This document shows, piece after piece, positions 1-6,768 of a stretch of DNA of 12,083 bases (positions are counted from its first letter, which is position 1; the number at the start of each line of letters is the position of its first letter). Both the position numbers and the translations under genes were made by a program. The stretch lies in assembly GCA_021323155.1 (NCBI GenBank), contig JAJTCI010000034.1:1-12083 (forward strand), read 5' to 3'. The notes under the pieces are model-generated. The model did not search any database. It was not told the origin of the DNA and saw only the letters and a list, made by a program, of their open reading frames with translations. This DNA is from Chitinophagaceae bacterium (GTDB lineage Bacteria; Bacteroidota; Bacteroidia; Chitinophagales; Chitinophagaceae).

Positions 1-799
1 TCCCGTCGAAAGTGAAATCCAGGTTGGCCTCTGCCAGCAGGTTGATCTTTTTAGAAAGCCGGAATGTACGGGCAGCGCCGGCGACTAACCGGGGCGCGGT
101 CATCTCGCTAGATTTTACCGGTATGTCGTTATTGGTTAGATACAATACCTCTTTTTCCCTTTCCGTGAAATTGAACGACCAGGCATTGAACGTGGTGGTG
201 ATGTCACGGGCAGTCAGCCCGAACTGCCATTGATTTGTTTTGTATTGAACGCCGGCGTCGATCCCGAAGCCCCAGGCGCTCGCGAAGCTCCCCACCTTGC
301 GGTAGATGATCTTGGCGTTGCCACCGAAATAGATCTTCTTATTCTCTTCGTCCTTGAACTTCTGCGCGTAGTGCAGCAGGAATGCATAGTCGGCCGAAGA
401 GAATGTTTTGATGTTGTTATAGTTCACATCCCCATCCGGCTCAACCAGGAAGAGTGTGTTGGGAATGTCGTCAACCGCGAAACGAAGGACGGAGATACCG
501 AGCGTGCGGTTAACATTTTTCGCGGGGATGATCACAGAAGCGAAATCATATTTCCCGATGCCCGCGAAATATTCCGCGTGCATAAAAGAAACCACGGGGT
601 TCTCGCGGATCACTACGAGGCCGGCAGGGTTCCAGTAACCGGAAGTGGCATCATTGGAAGAAGCCACCTGGGCACCGCCCATACCAAGTCCCCGAGCCCC
701 GGCACCAATATTCAGGAACTCGTTTGAATATTTCCTGAACTGCGCCGACGAAGCCAATGCTGTGGCAAACAGGAGCGCTGACAAAAAGCCTTTTTTCAT
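1..799 (-). CDS. PorV/PorQ-family outer-membrane protein (3' end cut by window edge)
   Basis: Reading the minus strand from the ATG at 799 gives 266 codons with no stop before the window edge, so the C-terminus is missing. The N-terminus is a signal peptide: Lys-Lys, a hydrophobic stretch (residues 5-16) and a probable cleavage after ASSAQ near residue 20. The segment that follows (residues 28-62) holds the pattern GAGARGLGMGG, SNDAT and YWNPAGL. This is the N-terminal signature of the PorV/PorQ family of FadL-like beta-barrels, linked in Bacteroidota to type IX secretion or outer-membrane assembly. Alternating hydrophobic strands with aromatic residues continue through the visible part, as expected for a barrel. 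I cannot tell PorV proper from the many PorV-like paralogs without the rest of the gene. The Cys-rich gene at 958-1161 lies upstream on the same strand, with a 158-base gap that probably holds this gene's own promoter. A long plus-strand frame across this region is its antisense shadow. Confidence 0.85.
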   Translation of the reverse strand, partial: MKKGFLSALLFATALASSAQFRKYSNEFLNIGAGARGLGMGGAQVASSNDATSGYWNPAGLVVIRENPVVSFMHAEYFAGIGKYDFASVIIPAKNVNRTLGISVLRFAVDDIPNTLFLVEPDGDVNYNNIKTFSSADYAFLLHYAQKFKDEENKKIYFGGNAKIIYRKVGSFASAWGFGIDAGVQYKTNQWQFGLTARDITTTFNAWSFNFTEREKEVLYLTNNDIPVKSSEMTAPRLVAGAARTFRLSKKINLLAEANLDFTFDG

Positions 800-957
800 A
801 ATTTATCTCAGACTGGTTCCTTCTAGCGGTACAAGCTGCTAAAATAGCCAAAAGCAAGGCAATAGGCACGGCCGCAACGTTGCCTTAGCTGTTAATTTTT
901 AAGTAGAAGCGAAACCGGTAACTGTGTAGAAGTGCAGCAGTAATTGTGAGGTTGAGG
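800..957. other. Intergenic gap upstream of the PorV/PorQ-like gene
   Basis: This 158-base gap separates the Cys-rich gene from the PorV/PorQ-like gene, both on the minus strand. It must hold the promoter or leader of the latter, but I find no clear TAnnTTTG motif on the minus strand. A 10-base palindrome GCAACGTTGC lies at 874-883; it is too short to interpret. Confidence 0.4.
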
Positions 958-1161
958 TCATGAAGATAATTCCAAATCTTCATTGGTTTCCTTGTTTTCT
1001 TTTTCGGGCTCCAGTATCCTTATCCACAGCGCGTCATGTGGCTTATCCTTGGTGCATTTTGGAAATATGTCCCCCGCTGACATTTCAACGGTGTGTTCAG
1101 GGTGGCCAAAGCATTTGTAAGCACCGCCTTTCCTGCAAGCTTGTCCTGTCTCAGCGTACAT
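958..1161 (-). CDS. Small Cys-rich protein, YjzC/zinc-ribbon-like
   Basis: The frame encodes 67 residues from the ATG at 1161. A TTG at 1179 could add six residues, and stop codons lie directly upstream of it, which fixes the maximal start. The core pattern is GQ-x-C-x2-G-x2-YKC-x2-H, then SAGDIFPKC, then H-x3-W, with Cys at residues 9, 17 and 36 and His at 20. The GQ..G.Y.....G..FP....W layout resembles small YjzC-type proteins; the added Cys and His suggest a bound zinc ion, which is inference. The acidic, Glu-rich tail (residues 51-65) looks unstructured. No biological role is known to me. The gene lies upstream of the PorV/PorQ-like gene on the same strand and is divergent from tyrS. The conserved-looking core argues against a chance frame. 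Confidence 0.7.
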   Translation of the reverse strand: MYAETGQACRKGGAYKCFGHPEHTVEMSAGDIFPKCTKDKPHDALWIRILEPEKENKETNEDLELSS

Positions 1162-1391
1162 GGGCGCAAAATAGGGCAATTGGTGTTATTAAAAACGCCT
1201 TAAGGAGCAGAAAAAAGCTTAAAATTTTTAATAGCCGTGTTGTAGCGGCTGGTGAGAACGAGACCGATGATCCTACATAGTTATGGGAGATTGAAAGGAA
1301 AAACACGCCGCTAAACGGTTCCTCGCAGAATTGGATGCAGGGCCTCCGCACAGGCTTGCGAATAATTACATTTGCGCAAACATTTATGGAA
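1162..1391. other. Divergent intergenic region between the Cys-rich gene and tyrS
   Basis: About 230 bases separate the Cys-rich minus-strand gene from tyrS. The right end carries the tyrS promoter motif (1367-1374). The minus strand has only an imperfect TATTTTG (1173-1167) immediately before the Cys-rich ATG, one base short of TAnnTTTG. No RNA gene or stable hairpin was recognised. Confidence 0.5.
1367..1374 (+). promoter_or_regulatory. TAnnTTTG (-7) motif for tyrS
   Basis: TACATTTG matches the Bacteroidota -7 consensus TAnnTTTG and ends 17 bases before the ATG at 1392. Transcription would start about 7 bases downstream, giving a leader of roughly 5-12 nt. It lies inside the longer frame that could open at 1335, so it argues for the later start. 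No convincing -33 TTG at normal spacing is seen. Confidence 0.5.
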
Positions 1392-2675
1392 ATGAATCTT
1401 ATAGATGAATTAAAGTGGCGCGGTATGATACAAGACATCATGCCTGGGACGGAAGACTTGTTGAAGAAAGAGATGGTCAGCGGGTACGTAGGATTCGATC
1501 CCACTTCTGACAGTTTGCATATCGGCAGCCTCGTACCGATCCTGTTGCTGGTGCACCTGCAGCGTGCGGGACATAAGCCCTATGCTTTGGTAGGCGGCGC
1601 AACGGGCATGGTAGGCGATCCCAGCGGGAAAAGCGAAGAACGCAACCTGCTGAGCGAGGACGTACTGAAGAAAAACCAGGAAGGCGTGCGTAAGCAGCTG
1701 GAGCAATTCCTGGACTTTGATGCCACTAAACCGAATGCCGCGGAGATGGTGAACAATTACGACTGGTTCCGTGAAATGAGTTTCCTGGATTTCATTCGTG
1801 ACGTGGGCAAGCACATCACGGTGAATTATATGATGAGCAAAGACAGTGTGAAGAAAAGACTGGAAGGCGAAACAGGTATCAGCTTTACCGAGTTCACCTA
1901 CCAGCTGGTGCAGGGTTACGATTTTTACTGGCTGTATAAGAATAAGAACTGCAAGCTGCAAATGGGCGGCAGCGACCAGTGGGGTAATATCGTTACGGGC
2001 ACTGAACTCATTCGCCGTAAAGCGCAAGGTGAAGCATTCGCGTTCACCTGCCCGCTGATCACGAAAGCCGATGGCGGGAAATTCGGTAAGACGGAAAAAG
2101 GAAATGTGTGGCTGGACGCGAAGAAAACCTCTCCCTACCAGTTCTACCAGTTTTGGCTTAACGCCAGTGATGAGGACGCGAAGAAATGGATAAAGATATT
2201 TACCCTGTTGCCACCGGACGAGATCGACGGCCTGTTGACCGAACACGACAACGCGCCGCATATCCGTTTACTGCAGAGAAGACTGGCGGAAGAACTCACA
2301 ACGTTCGTGCACAGCGGCGCTGATTATGACTTCGCGGTGAAGGCTTCCGAAATATTGTTTGGCAACGCCACCACGGAGGCGCTGTTAAGCCTGGACGAAA
2401 CCCAGTTGCTGCAGGTAATGGAAGGCGTGCCCGCTGTAGAGATCCCCGGTTCATCCCTGGACGCCGGCTACGACCTGGTTAGTTTACTGGCTGACACCAA
2501 GATATTTCCCAGCAAGGGCGAAGCAAGAAAGATGTGGCAGGGCGGCGGTATCAGCATCAATAAGAATAAAGTGAGTGCTGAAAAGGTGGTAGTGGACAAA
2601 CAGGACCTGTTGCAGGGAAAATACATGCTGATCCAGAAAGGAAAGAAAAACTATTACCTGGTGAAGGCGGTTTAA
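1392..2675 (+). CDS. tyrS: Tyrosyl-tRNA synthetase (TyrRS)
   Basis: This 427-residue protein charges tRNA-Tyr with tyrosine using ATP, in the cytoplasm. It is a class I synthetase. The HIGH signature appears as HIGS (residues 43-46), the tyrosine/ATP pocket motif GGSDQWGN at 192-199, and the KMSKS loop as KFGKT at 230-234, the usual form in bacterial TyrRS. The C-terminal region from about residue 360 (FPSKGEARKMWQGGGISIN) is an S4-like RNA-binding domain. The family is normally 400-430 residues, so the gene is full length. I chose the ATG at 1392 because the protein then begins MNLIDELKWRG, as in relatives. An ATG at 1386 would add two residues, and a start at 1335 would put the promoter motif inside the gene. 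The hydrolase gene follows after 70 bases. A 283-residue minus-strand frame inside the gene is an antisense shadow. Confidence 0.97.
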   Translation: MNLIDELKWRGMIQDIMPGTEDLLKKEMVSGYVGFDPTSDSLHIGSLVPILLLVHLQRAGHKPYALVGGATGMVGDPSGKSEERNLLSEDVLKKNQEGVRKQLEQFLDFDATKPNAAEMVNNYDWFREMSFLDFIRDVGKHITVNYMMSKDSVKKRLEGETGISFTEFTYQLVQGYDFYWLYKNKNCKLQMGGSDQWGNIVTGTELIRRKAQGEAFAFTCPLITKADGGKFGKTEKGNVWLDAKKTSPYQFYQFWLNASDEDAKKWIKIFTLLPPDEIDGLLTEHDNAPHIRLLQRRLAEELTTFVHSGADYDFAVKASEILFGNATTEALLSLDETQLLQVMEGVPAVEIPGSSLDAGYDLVSLLADTKIFPSKGEARKMWQGGGISINKNKVSAEKVVVDKQDLLQGKYMLIQKGKKNYYLVKAV

Positions 2676-2701
2676 GGAGAAAGTCAATTGAAACGTTTCC
2701 A

Positions 2702-2740
2702 AATTCACCATTGACGATTGCCCATTCACCACTCACCATT
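2702..2740. repeat. Degenerate GGTGAATGGTGA-type short repeat
   Basis: Between tyrS and the hydrolase gene the sequence repeats ATTCACCATT, CCATTCACC and CTCACCATT with small changes; on the minus strand this reads GGTGA.TGGTGAATGG. The unit is about 7-10 bases and is degenerate. Arrays of this kind recur between genes in some Bacteroidota genomes (recollection, not checked). It generates spurious minus-strand frames beginning MVNGQSSMVN or MVSGEWAIVNG, which I do not regard as genes. Confidence 0.55.
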
Positions 2741-2745
2741 TTCCT

Positions 2746-3399
2746 ATGAAAAAAGTCTATTTCATCAGCGGGTTGGGCGCGGACCGGAGGGTGTTTGAAT
2801 TTCTCGACCTTTCATTCTGCGAGCCCGTGTTCCTTGACTGGATACCACCGCAGCGAAACGAAACGCTGGGCGAGTACGCGCGGCGGCTCTGCGCGCCGAT
2901 CAGTGAGCCGGATGCAACGATCGTAGGATTGTCGCTGGGCGGCATGATGGCTTCAGAAGTGGCCAGGGCCTTCCCAGAAACGCAGGCCATCATCATTTCC
3001 AGCATCAAGACCTCCAAAGAGTTCCCCTCCTACCTGCGTTTCCTGCTGAAATATTTGCCGTTGTATAAACTCACCACGCGATCGCTGCTGCTGAAGATCA
3101 TGCCGGTGATACTTTGGTTCCTGGGTGCGAAAACAGAAAGCCAGAAGGCGTTGCTCCGTGACGTGGTGCTCAAGACCGATATCGCATTCATCAAATGGTC
3201 GATCAGCGCGATCGCTAACTGGAAGCGGGACGACGTGCCGGCAAACGTGATCCACATACATGGGACCGCTGACCGCATCCTGCCCTATAAGTTCGCCCAC
3301 CCGCATCATACGATACCCGATGGTGAACACCTGATGATCAAGACCAAACCCGCCGAGGTGTCCGCGATGCTGAAGCAGCTCTGCACGCGCCACGGCTGA
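2746..3399 (+). CDS. Small alpha/beta-hydrolase-fold protein
   Basis: The 217-residue protein has the layout of a compact alpha/beta hydrolase. A first strand runs into SGLGADRR (residues 8-15), a likely oxyanion-hole loop. The nucleophile elbow is GLSLGG with Ser63. HGTADRILP supplies the probable acid Asp176, and GEHLMI supplies His195, giving a complete Ser-Asp-His triad. A helical, hydrophobic cap with many Leu and Tyr residues (about 94-128) may bind a lipophilic substrate. No signal peptide is seen, so it is probably cytoplasmic. The substrate cannot be read from the sequence; esterase, thioesterase or lipase activity is possible. The radical SAM gene starts 33 bases downstream on the same strand, so the two are probably co-transcribed. 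The start follows the repeat directly and has no clear Shine-Dalgarno sequence. Confidence 0.85.
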   Translation: MKKVYFISGLGADRRVFEFLDLSFCEPVFLDWIPPQRNETLGEYARRLCAPISEPDATIVGLSLGGMMASEVARAFPETQAIIISSIKTSKEFPSYLRFLLKYLPLYKLTTRSLLLKIMPVILWFLGAKTESQKALLRDVVLKTDIAFIKWSISAIANWKRDDVPANVIHIHGTADRILPYKFAHPHHTIPDGEHLMIKTKPAEVSAMLKQLCTRHG

Positions 3400-3432
3400 T
3401 GTTGATATTTATCCTAGATTGAAGACGGGATC

Positions 3433-4851
3433 ATGCAAAAACAAACTGTCGTACTATATAATCCGAAAGCCGTCTTCTATACGATGCCCCTGGCCTTACT
3501 GGCGGTGGGCTCTTACCTGGATCCCCGTAAATACAACGTGGTGATCATAGACGGCAGGCTGGAAGACTATCCATTGCCGAAAATCTTTGAGGCACTGCAG
3601 GAGAAGGGTATTTGCTTCGCCGTGACGGTACTTACCGGTGGACCGATCAAAGACGCTTTGGCTGTTTCAAAAGCGGTGAAGCAACGCTTCAGTAATATCC
3701 CAGTGGTATGGGGCGGATGGCATCCTTCACTCTTTCCCGGGGAAACGCTGGCGGAAGAATGCATCGACGTGGTGGTAAAAGGCCAGGGCGAGGTAACCTT
3801 TGCAAAGTTGCTTGAACGATTCGAAGCCGCGCAACCACTTGCAGGCCTCAACGGTACCGGTTATAAAGAAAACGGGCAGGTGGTCATCAATGCCGACCGC
3901 CATATGGAGGATATCAATGCCTTTCCGCCGTTCAATTATGAATTGGTTGACGTGCCGGCGTATATGCGGCTATCGGGCAGAAAGCAACTCGACTATGTAT
4001 CATCGCAGGGATGCCGCTTCCGTTGCGCTTTCTGTGCCGACCCCGCGATGTACAAAAGAGGATGGCACGGGTATTCGCCAGAACGCATCGGCAATGAAAT
4101 AGAAATGTTGTGGCGCCAATATCAATTTGAACATGTGCATTTCCAGGATGAAACTTTTTTCACCAATGCAAAACGGGTGCAGGGTGTGGCGGAGGAATTC
4201 ATCCGCAGGCAACTACCGGTCTCCTGGTTTGGAACCATGCGGGCCGACCAGGGTGTAAGGCTGCCCGACCACATATGGGAGCTCTGTAAGCAGTCGGGTC
4301 TTGAAAAGATAATGATCGGGATGGAGTCCGGTACCCAACATATGCTGGACTGGATGCAAAAGGACATCAAACTCGAACACATTTTCGAAACAGCGGCGCA
4401 GTGCATTCGTTATGACCTGGCCATCAACTTCAGCGTGATCGTTGGATTCCCCGGTGAAACAGCGGAAAGTATCACGGCAACACTGGAAGTGATCAAAAGG
4501 CTCCGCCGTATGAGCAGCGATTTCGTGGTGAATATATTTTACTACAAGCCCTACCCCGGTAATAAGATCGCGGATGAACTGAGCGCAGGCGGCTATCGTT
4601 TCCCGCGGGGACTTGAAGAATGGAGCAATTTCGACTATGTCGATTCCGGCAAGAGTGATTGGCTGACAGATGAACAGGTCACTCGCATCGAAGCATTTAA
4701 ATTCTACCAGCAACTTGCCTGGAGCAAACCGACTATGCGCAAGTACCTTTTCCAGCATGTGGCAAGGCTTAGATGCAACAACGATCTCTACGCCCTTCCA
4801 CTTGAGAAGCAACTCGCCCGTTTACTTAGGCCGGCAAAGCAAATGTCCTAA
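3433..4851 (+). CDS. B12-binding-type radical SAM protein
   Basis: This 472-residue protein has two recognisable parts. Residues 1-145 resemble the Rossmann-like cobalamin-binding domain of the BchE/class B radical SAM group, including GGWHPSLFPGETL at 94-106 and VVKGQGE at 114-120, although no classic DxHxxG cobalamin-His motif is visible. Residues 185-380 form the radical SAM core: C-x3-C-x2-C at Cys194, Cys198 and Cys201 binds the 4Fe-4S cluster, ESG lies at 298-300, and GFPGET at 338-343. The C-terminal 90 residues are specific to the subfamily. Such enzymes use S-adenosylmethionine for radical methylation or rearrangement, often of lipids or natural products; the substrate here is unknown. 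The hydrolase 33 bases upstream is the likely operon partner. The stop codon is interlocked with that of the convergent minus-strand gene, leaving no room for an intergenic terminator. Confidence 0.9.
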   Translation: MQKQTVVLYNPKAVFYTMPLALLAVGSYLDPRKYNVVIIDGRLEDYPLPKIFEALQEKGICFAVTVLTGGPIKDALAVSKAVKQRFSNIPVVWGGWHPSLFPGETLAEECIDVVVKGQGEVTFAKLLERFEAAQPLAGLNGTGYKENGQVVINADRHMEDINAFPPFNYELVDVPAYMRLSGRKQLDYVSSQGCRFRCAFCADPAMYKRGWHGYSPERIGNEIEMLWRQYQFEHVHFQDETFFTNAKRVQGVAEEFIRRQLPVSWFGTMRADQGVRLPDHIWELCKQSGLEKIMIGMESGTQHMLDWMQKDIKLEHIFETAAQCIRYDLAINFSVIVGFPGETAESITATLEVIKRLRRMSSDFVVNIFYYKPYPGNKIADELSAGGYRFPRGLEEWSNFDYVDSGKSDWLTDEQVTRIEAFKFYQQLAWSKPTMRKYLFQHVARLRCNNDLYALPLEKQLARLLRPAKQMS

Positions 4852-5054
4852 ACCGTAATGTCTTTTTCTTCGGGCGAACTGCTGCCTTTGTGTTCACTGT
4901 CGTTACCTGCGCCGGGCGTTTCACCATCCTGTTCAGCACGTTGAAAATTCCTGATCGTCTTGTCGTACAACGGCTCCGGCTTATTGGCTTCATCGCGCAG
5001 CGCTTCTTCAGCAGTGGGGTCGGAAGACAGCTTTCCTTGCTTATTGGTTTCCAT
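4848..5054 (-). CDS. Small acidic hypothetical protein
   Basis: From the ATG at 5054 this gives 68 residues, hydrophilic and predicted disordered, rich in Glu, Asp, Lys, Pro and Ser, with no membrane segment, signal peptide or known motif. A start at 5090 would add 12 basic residues (MARILRRYLQKL); I prefer the later start because the remaining sequence is uniformly acidic and polar, but this is not decided. Its TAG stop (4850-4848) and the TAA of the radical SAM gene (4849-4851) share bases, so the two genes converge with a 4-base overlap. It is divergent from ispH across 95 bases. I do not recognise a family. The alternative is a chance frame, but composition and placement between two real genes with no other candidate support it. 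Confidence 0.55.
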   Translation of the reverse strand: METNKQGKLSSDPTAEEALRDEANKPEPLYDKTIRNFQRAEQDGETPGAGNDSEHKGSSSPEEKDITV

Positions 5055-5133
5055 AAGTTTTTGTAAATACCGGCGCAATATCCGGGCCATCCCGGCTTGC
5101 CACTATTAACAAACGCAGCAGCCGTTTTACCTG

Positions 5134-5141
5134 TACATTTG
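5134..5141 (+). promoter_or_regulatory. TAnnTTTG (-7) motif for ispH
   Basis: TACATTTG, the same 8 bases as in front of tyrS, ends 8 bases before the ispH ATG at 5150. With the usual spacing of about 7 bases to the transcription start, the mRNA would be nearly leaderless. No clear -33 element was found at standard distance. Confidence 0.5.
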
Positions 5142-5149
5142 CCGCAGGT

Positions 5150-6379
5150 ATGAAGCAGTTCGAGGTCCCCAATATTTACCGCAGCAGCCTGATCTCCGCA
5201 GTGAAACTGCGGCGCAAACAGCAGGATAAACTTAAAAAAGATTTCACGCCTACGCTGCTGGACTTCGGGCCACTACAGGTCTATCTTGCCCGCCACTTTG
5301 GATTTTGTTATGGCGTAGAGAACGCGATCGAGATCGCCTTCCGGACCATCGATGAAAACCCGGGAAAACGTATTTTCCTTTTAAGCGAAATGATACACAA
5401 CCCACAGGTCAATGCCGACTTGCTGGAAAGAGGTGTACGCTTTTTGCAGGATACTAAAGGCCGCCAGGTGATCCCTTTCGATGAGATCACCGGTGATGAC
5501 GTGGTGCTGATACCTGCGTTTGGGACCACGCTGGAGATAGAACGGCTATTGCGTGCGAAAGGCATCCAGATAGAAAAGTACAATACCACCTGCCCGTTCG
5601 TTGAGAAGGTATGGAACCGGGGCGAGCAGCTGGCGCGCAAAGGTTACAGCATCGTGGTGCATGGCAAACCCAAACACGAGGAGACCAGGGCTACGTTTTC
5701 GCATGCTTCCCTGCATACGCCCACCATTGTTGTAAATGATATGGGCGAGGCCGTCGAACTAGGGCGTTTCATTACCGGGGACAGGCCGGCCAGCGATTTT
5801 TACGAAATGTTCCGCGGCAGGTATAGCGAAGGGTTTGATATTACACAGGACCTGCAACGATTTGGGGTGATCAACCAGACCACACAGCTGGCTTCCGACA
5901 CCCAGGCCATCGCGGAACACCTGAAGGGCGTGGTGCGGCAGCACTTTAACCTGACGGATGAAAATATTGAGACACGCTTCGCTGATACCAGGGACACGCT
6001 TTGTTATGCCACGCTTGACAACCAAACAGCGGTAGACGGGATGCTGGAAACGGATGCGGACCTGGCCGTAGTGATCGGCGGGTATAATTCTTCCAATACT
6101 TCCCATCTCGTAGAACTGTGCGAGGAACGCCTGCCCACTTACTTTATCACCGACGCGGGTAAGATCCTTAACCAGAACGAGATCATGCATGCCGATTGGC
6201 GTACAAAGGTTGAAACGGTCACCGCTGATTTCCTCCCCGGCAAAAGCCCGGTAAGGATACTTGTGACCAGCGGCGCCAGCTGCCCGGATGCACTAGTGGA
6301 GGATGTTATCCGCCGCCTGGTGAGCTTCTACCCCGGCAGCAGGGACATGGATGCAGTGATCGCCGGTTTGCACCAATAA
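5150..6379 (+). CDS. ispH: 4-hydroxy-3-methylbut-2-enyl diphosphate reductase (IspH)
   Basis: IspH converts HMBPP to IPP and DMAPP in the last step of the MEP isoprenoid pathway, in the cytoplasm, using a 4Fe-4S cluster. The cluster ligands can be placed at Cys53 (HFGFCYGVENA), Cys148 (NTTCPFVEKVW) and Cys285 (DTLCYATLDNQ). Substrate-binding elements include IHNPQVN (82-88), NQTTQLAS (242-249) and the Ser/Asn motif GYNSSNTSHL (311-320). The C-terminal SGASCPDALVE (374-384) corresponds to the family's GASAPD region. At 409 residues it is longer than the roughly 315 of E. coli IspH. The extra length is an N-terminal extension of about 40 residues before the first cluster motif plus an insertion around 200-240. 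As I recall, Bacteroidota relatives share this long form. The TACATTTG motif just upstream supports the start at 5150. Confidence 0.95.
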   Translation: MKQFEVPNIYRSSLISAVKLRRKQQDKLKKDFTPTLLDFGPLQVYLARHFGFCYGVENAIEIAFRTIDENPGKRIFLLSEMIHNPQVNADLLERGVRFLQDTKGRQVIPFDEITGDDVVLIPAFGTTLEIERLLRAKGIQIEKYNTTCPFVEKVWNRGEQLARKGYSIVVHGKPKHEETRATFSHASLHTPTIVVNDMGEAVELGRFITGDRPASDFYEMFRGRYSEGFDITQDLQRFGVINQTTQLASDTQAIAEHLKGVVRQHFNLTDENIETRFADTRDTLCYATLDNQTAVDGMLETDADLAVVIGGYNSSNTSHLVELCEERLPTYFITDAGKILNQNEIMHADWRTKVETVTADFLPGKSPVRILVTSGASCPDALVEDVIRRLVSFYPGSRDMDAVIAGLHQ

Positions 6380-6460
6380 GTAACCGCTTCTTTTTTATTT
6401 CTTTTAATTCTGATGGTTTTAAGTGCGGGAGGATTATTTTTACCGCCTCAAAAAGCACAT

Positions 6461-6709
6461 ATGACCATTGAACAATTCAAGGACCTTTCTCACCCCGAGA
6501 AATTAAAGGAAATACGATACAACGGCAACCTGCTGGGCTCTTACGAAAGACCCAGTGAGGATGGCGGCAGAAAAACACCCGGTGACATTTACGAGATCCA
6601 TGAATTCTGGGTATTCCTCAGCGAAGATGAAGAGATGGTGATCCCAACGCGGAAAAACCCGATGCCTCCTGAAGAGGAAGAAGAGGAAGAGGAAGAAGAA
6701 CAAAAATAA
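6461..6709 (+). CDS. Small hypothetical protein with poly-Glu tail (paralog of the gene at 8626)
   Basis: From the ATG at 6461 the product is 82 residues. The opening MTIEQFKDLSHPEKLKEI, a following Gly, ER, and YEIHEFWVFL line up with the protein at 8626-8874 (MTFSNFQRLSENEKANYL, G, ER, YQVKEFYVEV), so the two appear to be distant paralogs. I recall similar short proteins, beginning MT..F..LS..EK, in Chitinophagaceae. This shared opening is why I take 6461 rather than an in-frame ATG at 6413. The last 14 residues are PP, ten Glu, Gln, Lys, encoded by a GAA/GAG tract. No signal peptide or membrane segment is seen. Function is unknown. It follows ispH by 81 bases, including a T-rich stretch (6389-6405), and ends at a hairpin terminator. 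Confidence 0.7.
   Translation: MTIEQFKDLSHPEKLKEIRYNGNLLGSYERPSEDGGRKTPGDIYEIHEFWVFLSEDEEMVIPTRKNPMPPEEEEEEEEEEQK
6671..6700 (+). repeat. GAA/GAG purine tract encoding ten glutamates
   Basis: Ten consecutive GAA or GAG codons form a 30-base purine-only run inside the 3' end of the gene at 6461. Mixed use of GAA and GAG makes it an imperfect trinucleotide repeat, so slippage is possible but less likely than in a pure repeat. Confidence 0.9.
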
Positions 6710-6713
6710 TAAC

Positions 6714-6733
6714 GCCCCGTTAAGGGGCTTTTT
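6714..6733. terminator. Rho-independent, probably bidirectional terminator
   Basis: A GCCCC/GGGGC stem (6714-6718 with 6724-6728) and a GTTAA loop are followed on the plus strand by five T (6729-6733), right after the stop codon at 6709. On the minus strand the same stem is followed by a T-rich GTTATTATTTTTG, so it can also serve the convergent WG-repeat gene ending at 6769. A second inverted repeat, TACAGTA/TACTGTA (6737-6743 with 6758-6764), lies between the two genes. Confidence 0.8.
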
Positions 6734-6768
6734 ACATACAGTAGCCTGTTGAACTTTTACTGTACACA

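Noticed and set aside
230..727. 165-residue plus-strand frame
   Set aside because: It lies antisense to the PorV/PorQ-like gene, whose minus-strand frame has a signal peptide and family signature.
1335..1391. Longer N-terminus for tyrosyl-tRNA synthetase
   Set aside because: The added residues do not look like the family, a TAnnTTTG motif lies inside the extension, and the start at 1392 gives the usual MNLIDELKWRG opening.
1410..2261. 283-residue minus-strand frame
   Set aside because: It is fully inside tyrS on the opposite strand, has no recognisable motif and arises from codon bias of the real gene.
2484..2739. Minus-strand frames beginning MVNGQSSMVN or MVSGEWAIVNG
   Set aside because: They start in the short intergenic repeat and run antisense into tyrS; the repetitive opening is translated repeat.
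4213..4812. 199-residue minus-strand frame
   Set aside because: Antisense shadow of the radical SAM gene, which has a complete motif set.
6413..6460. Upstream start for the poly-Glu gene
   Set aside because: The added 16 residues do not align with the paralog at 8626, whereas the ATG at 6461 gives a matching MT..F..LS..EK opening.
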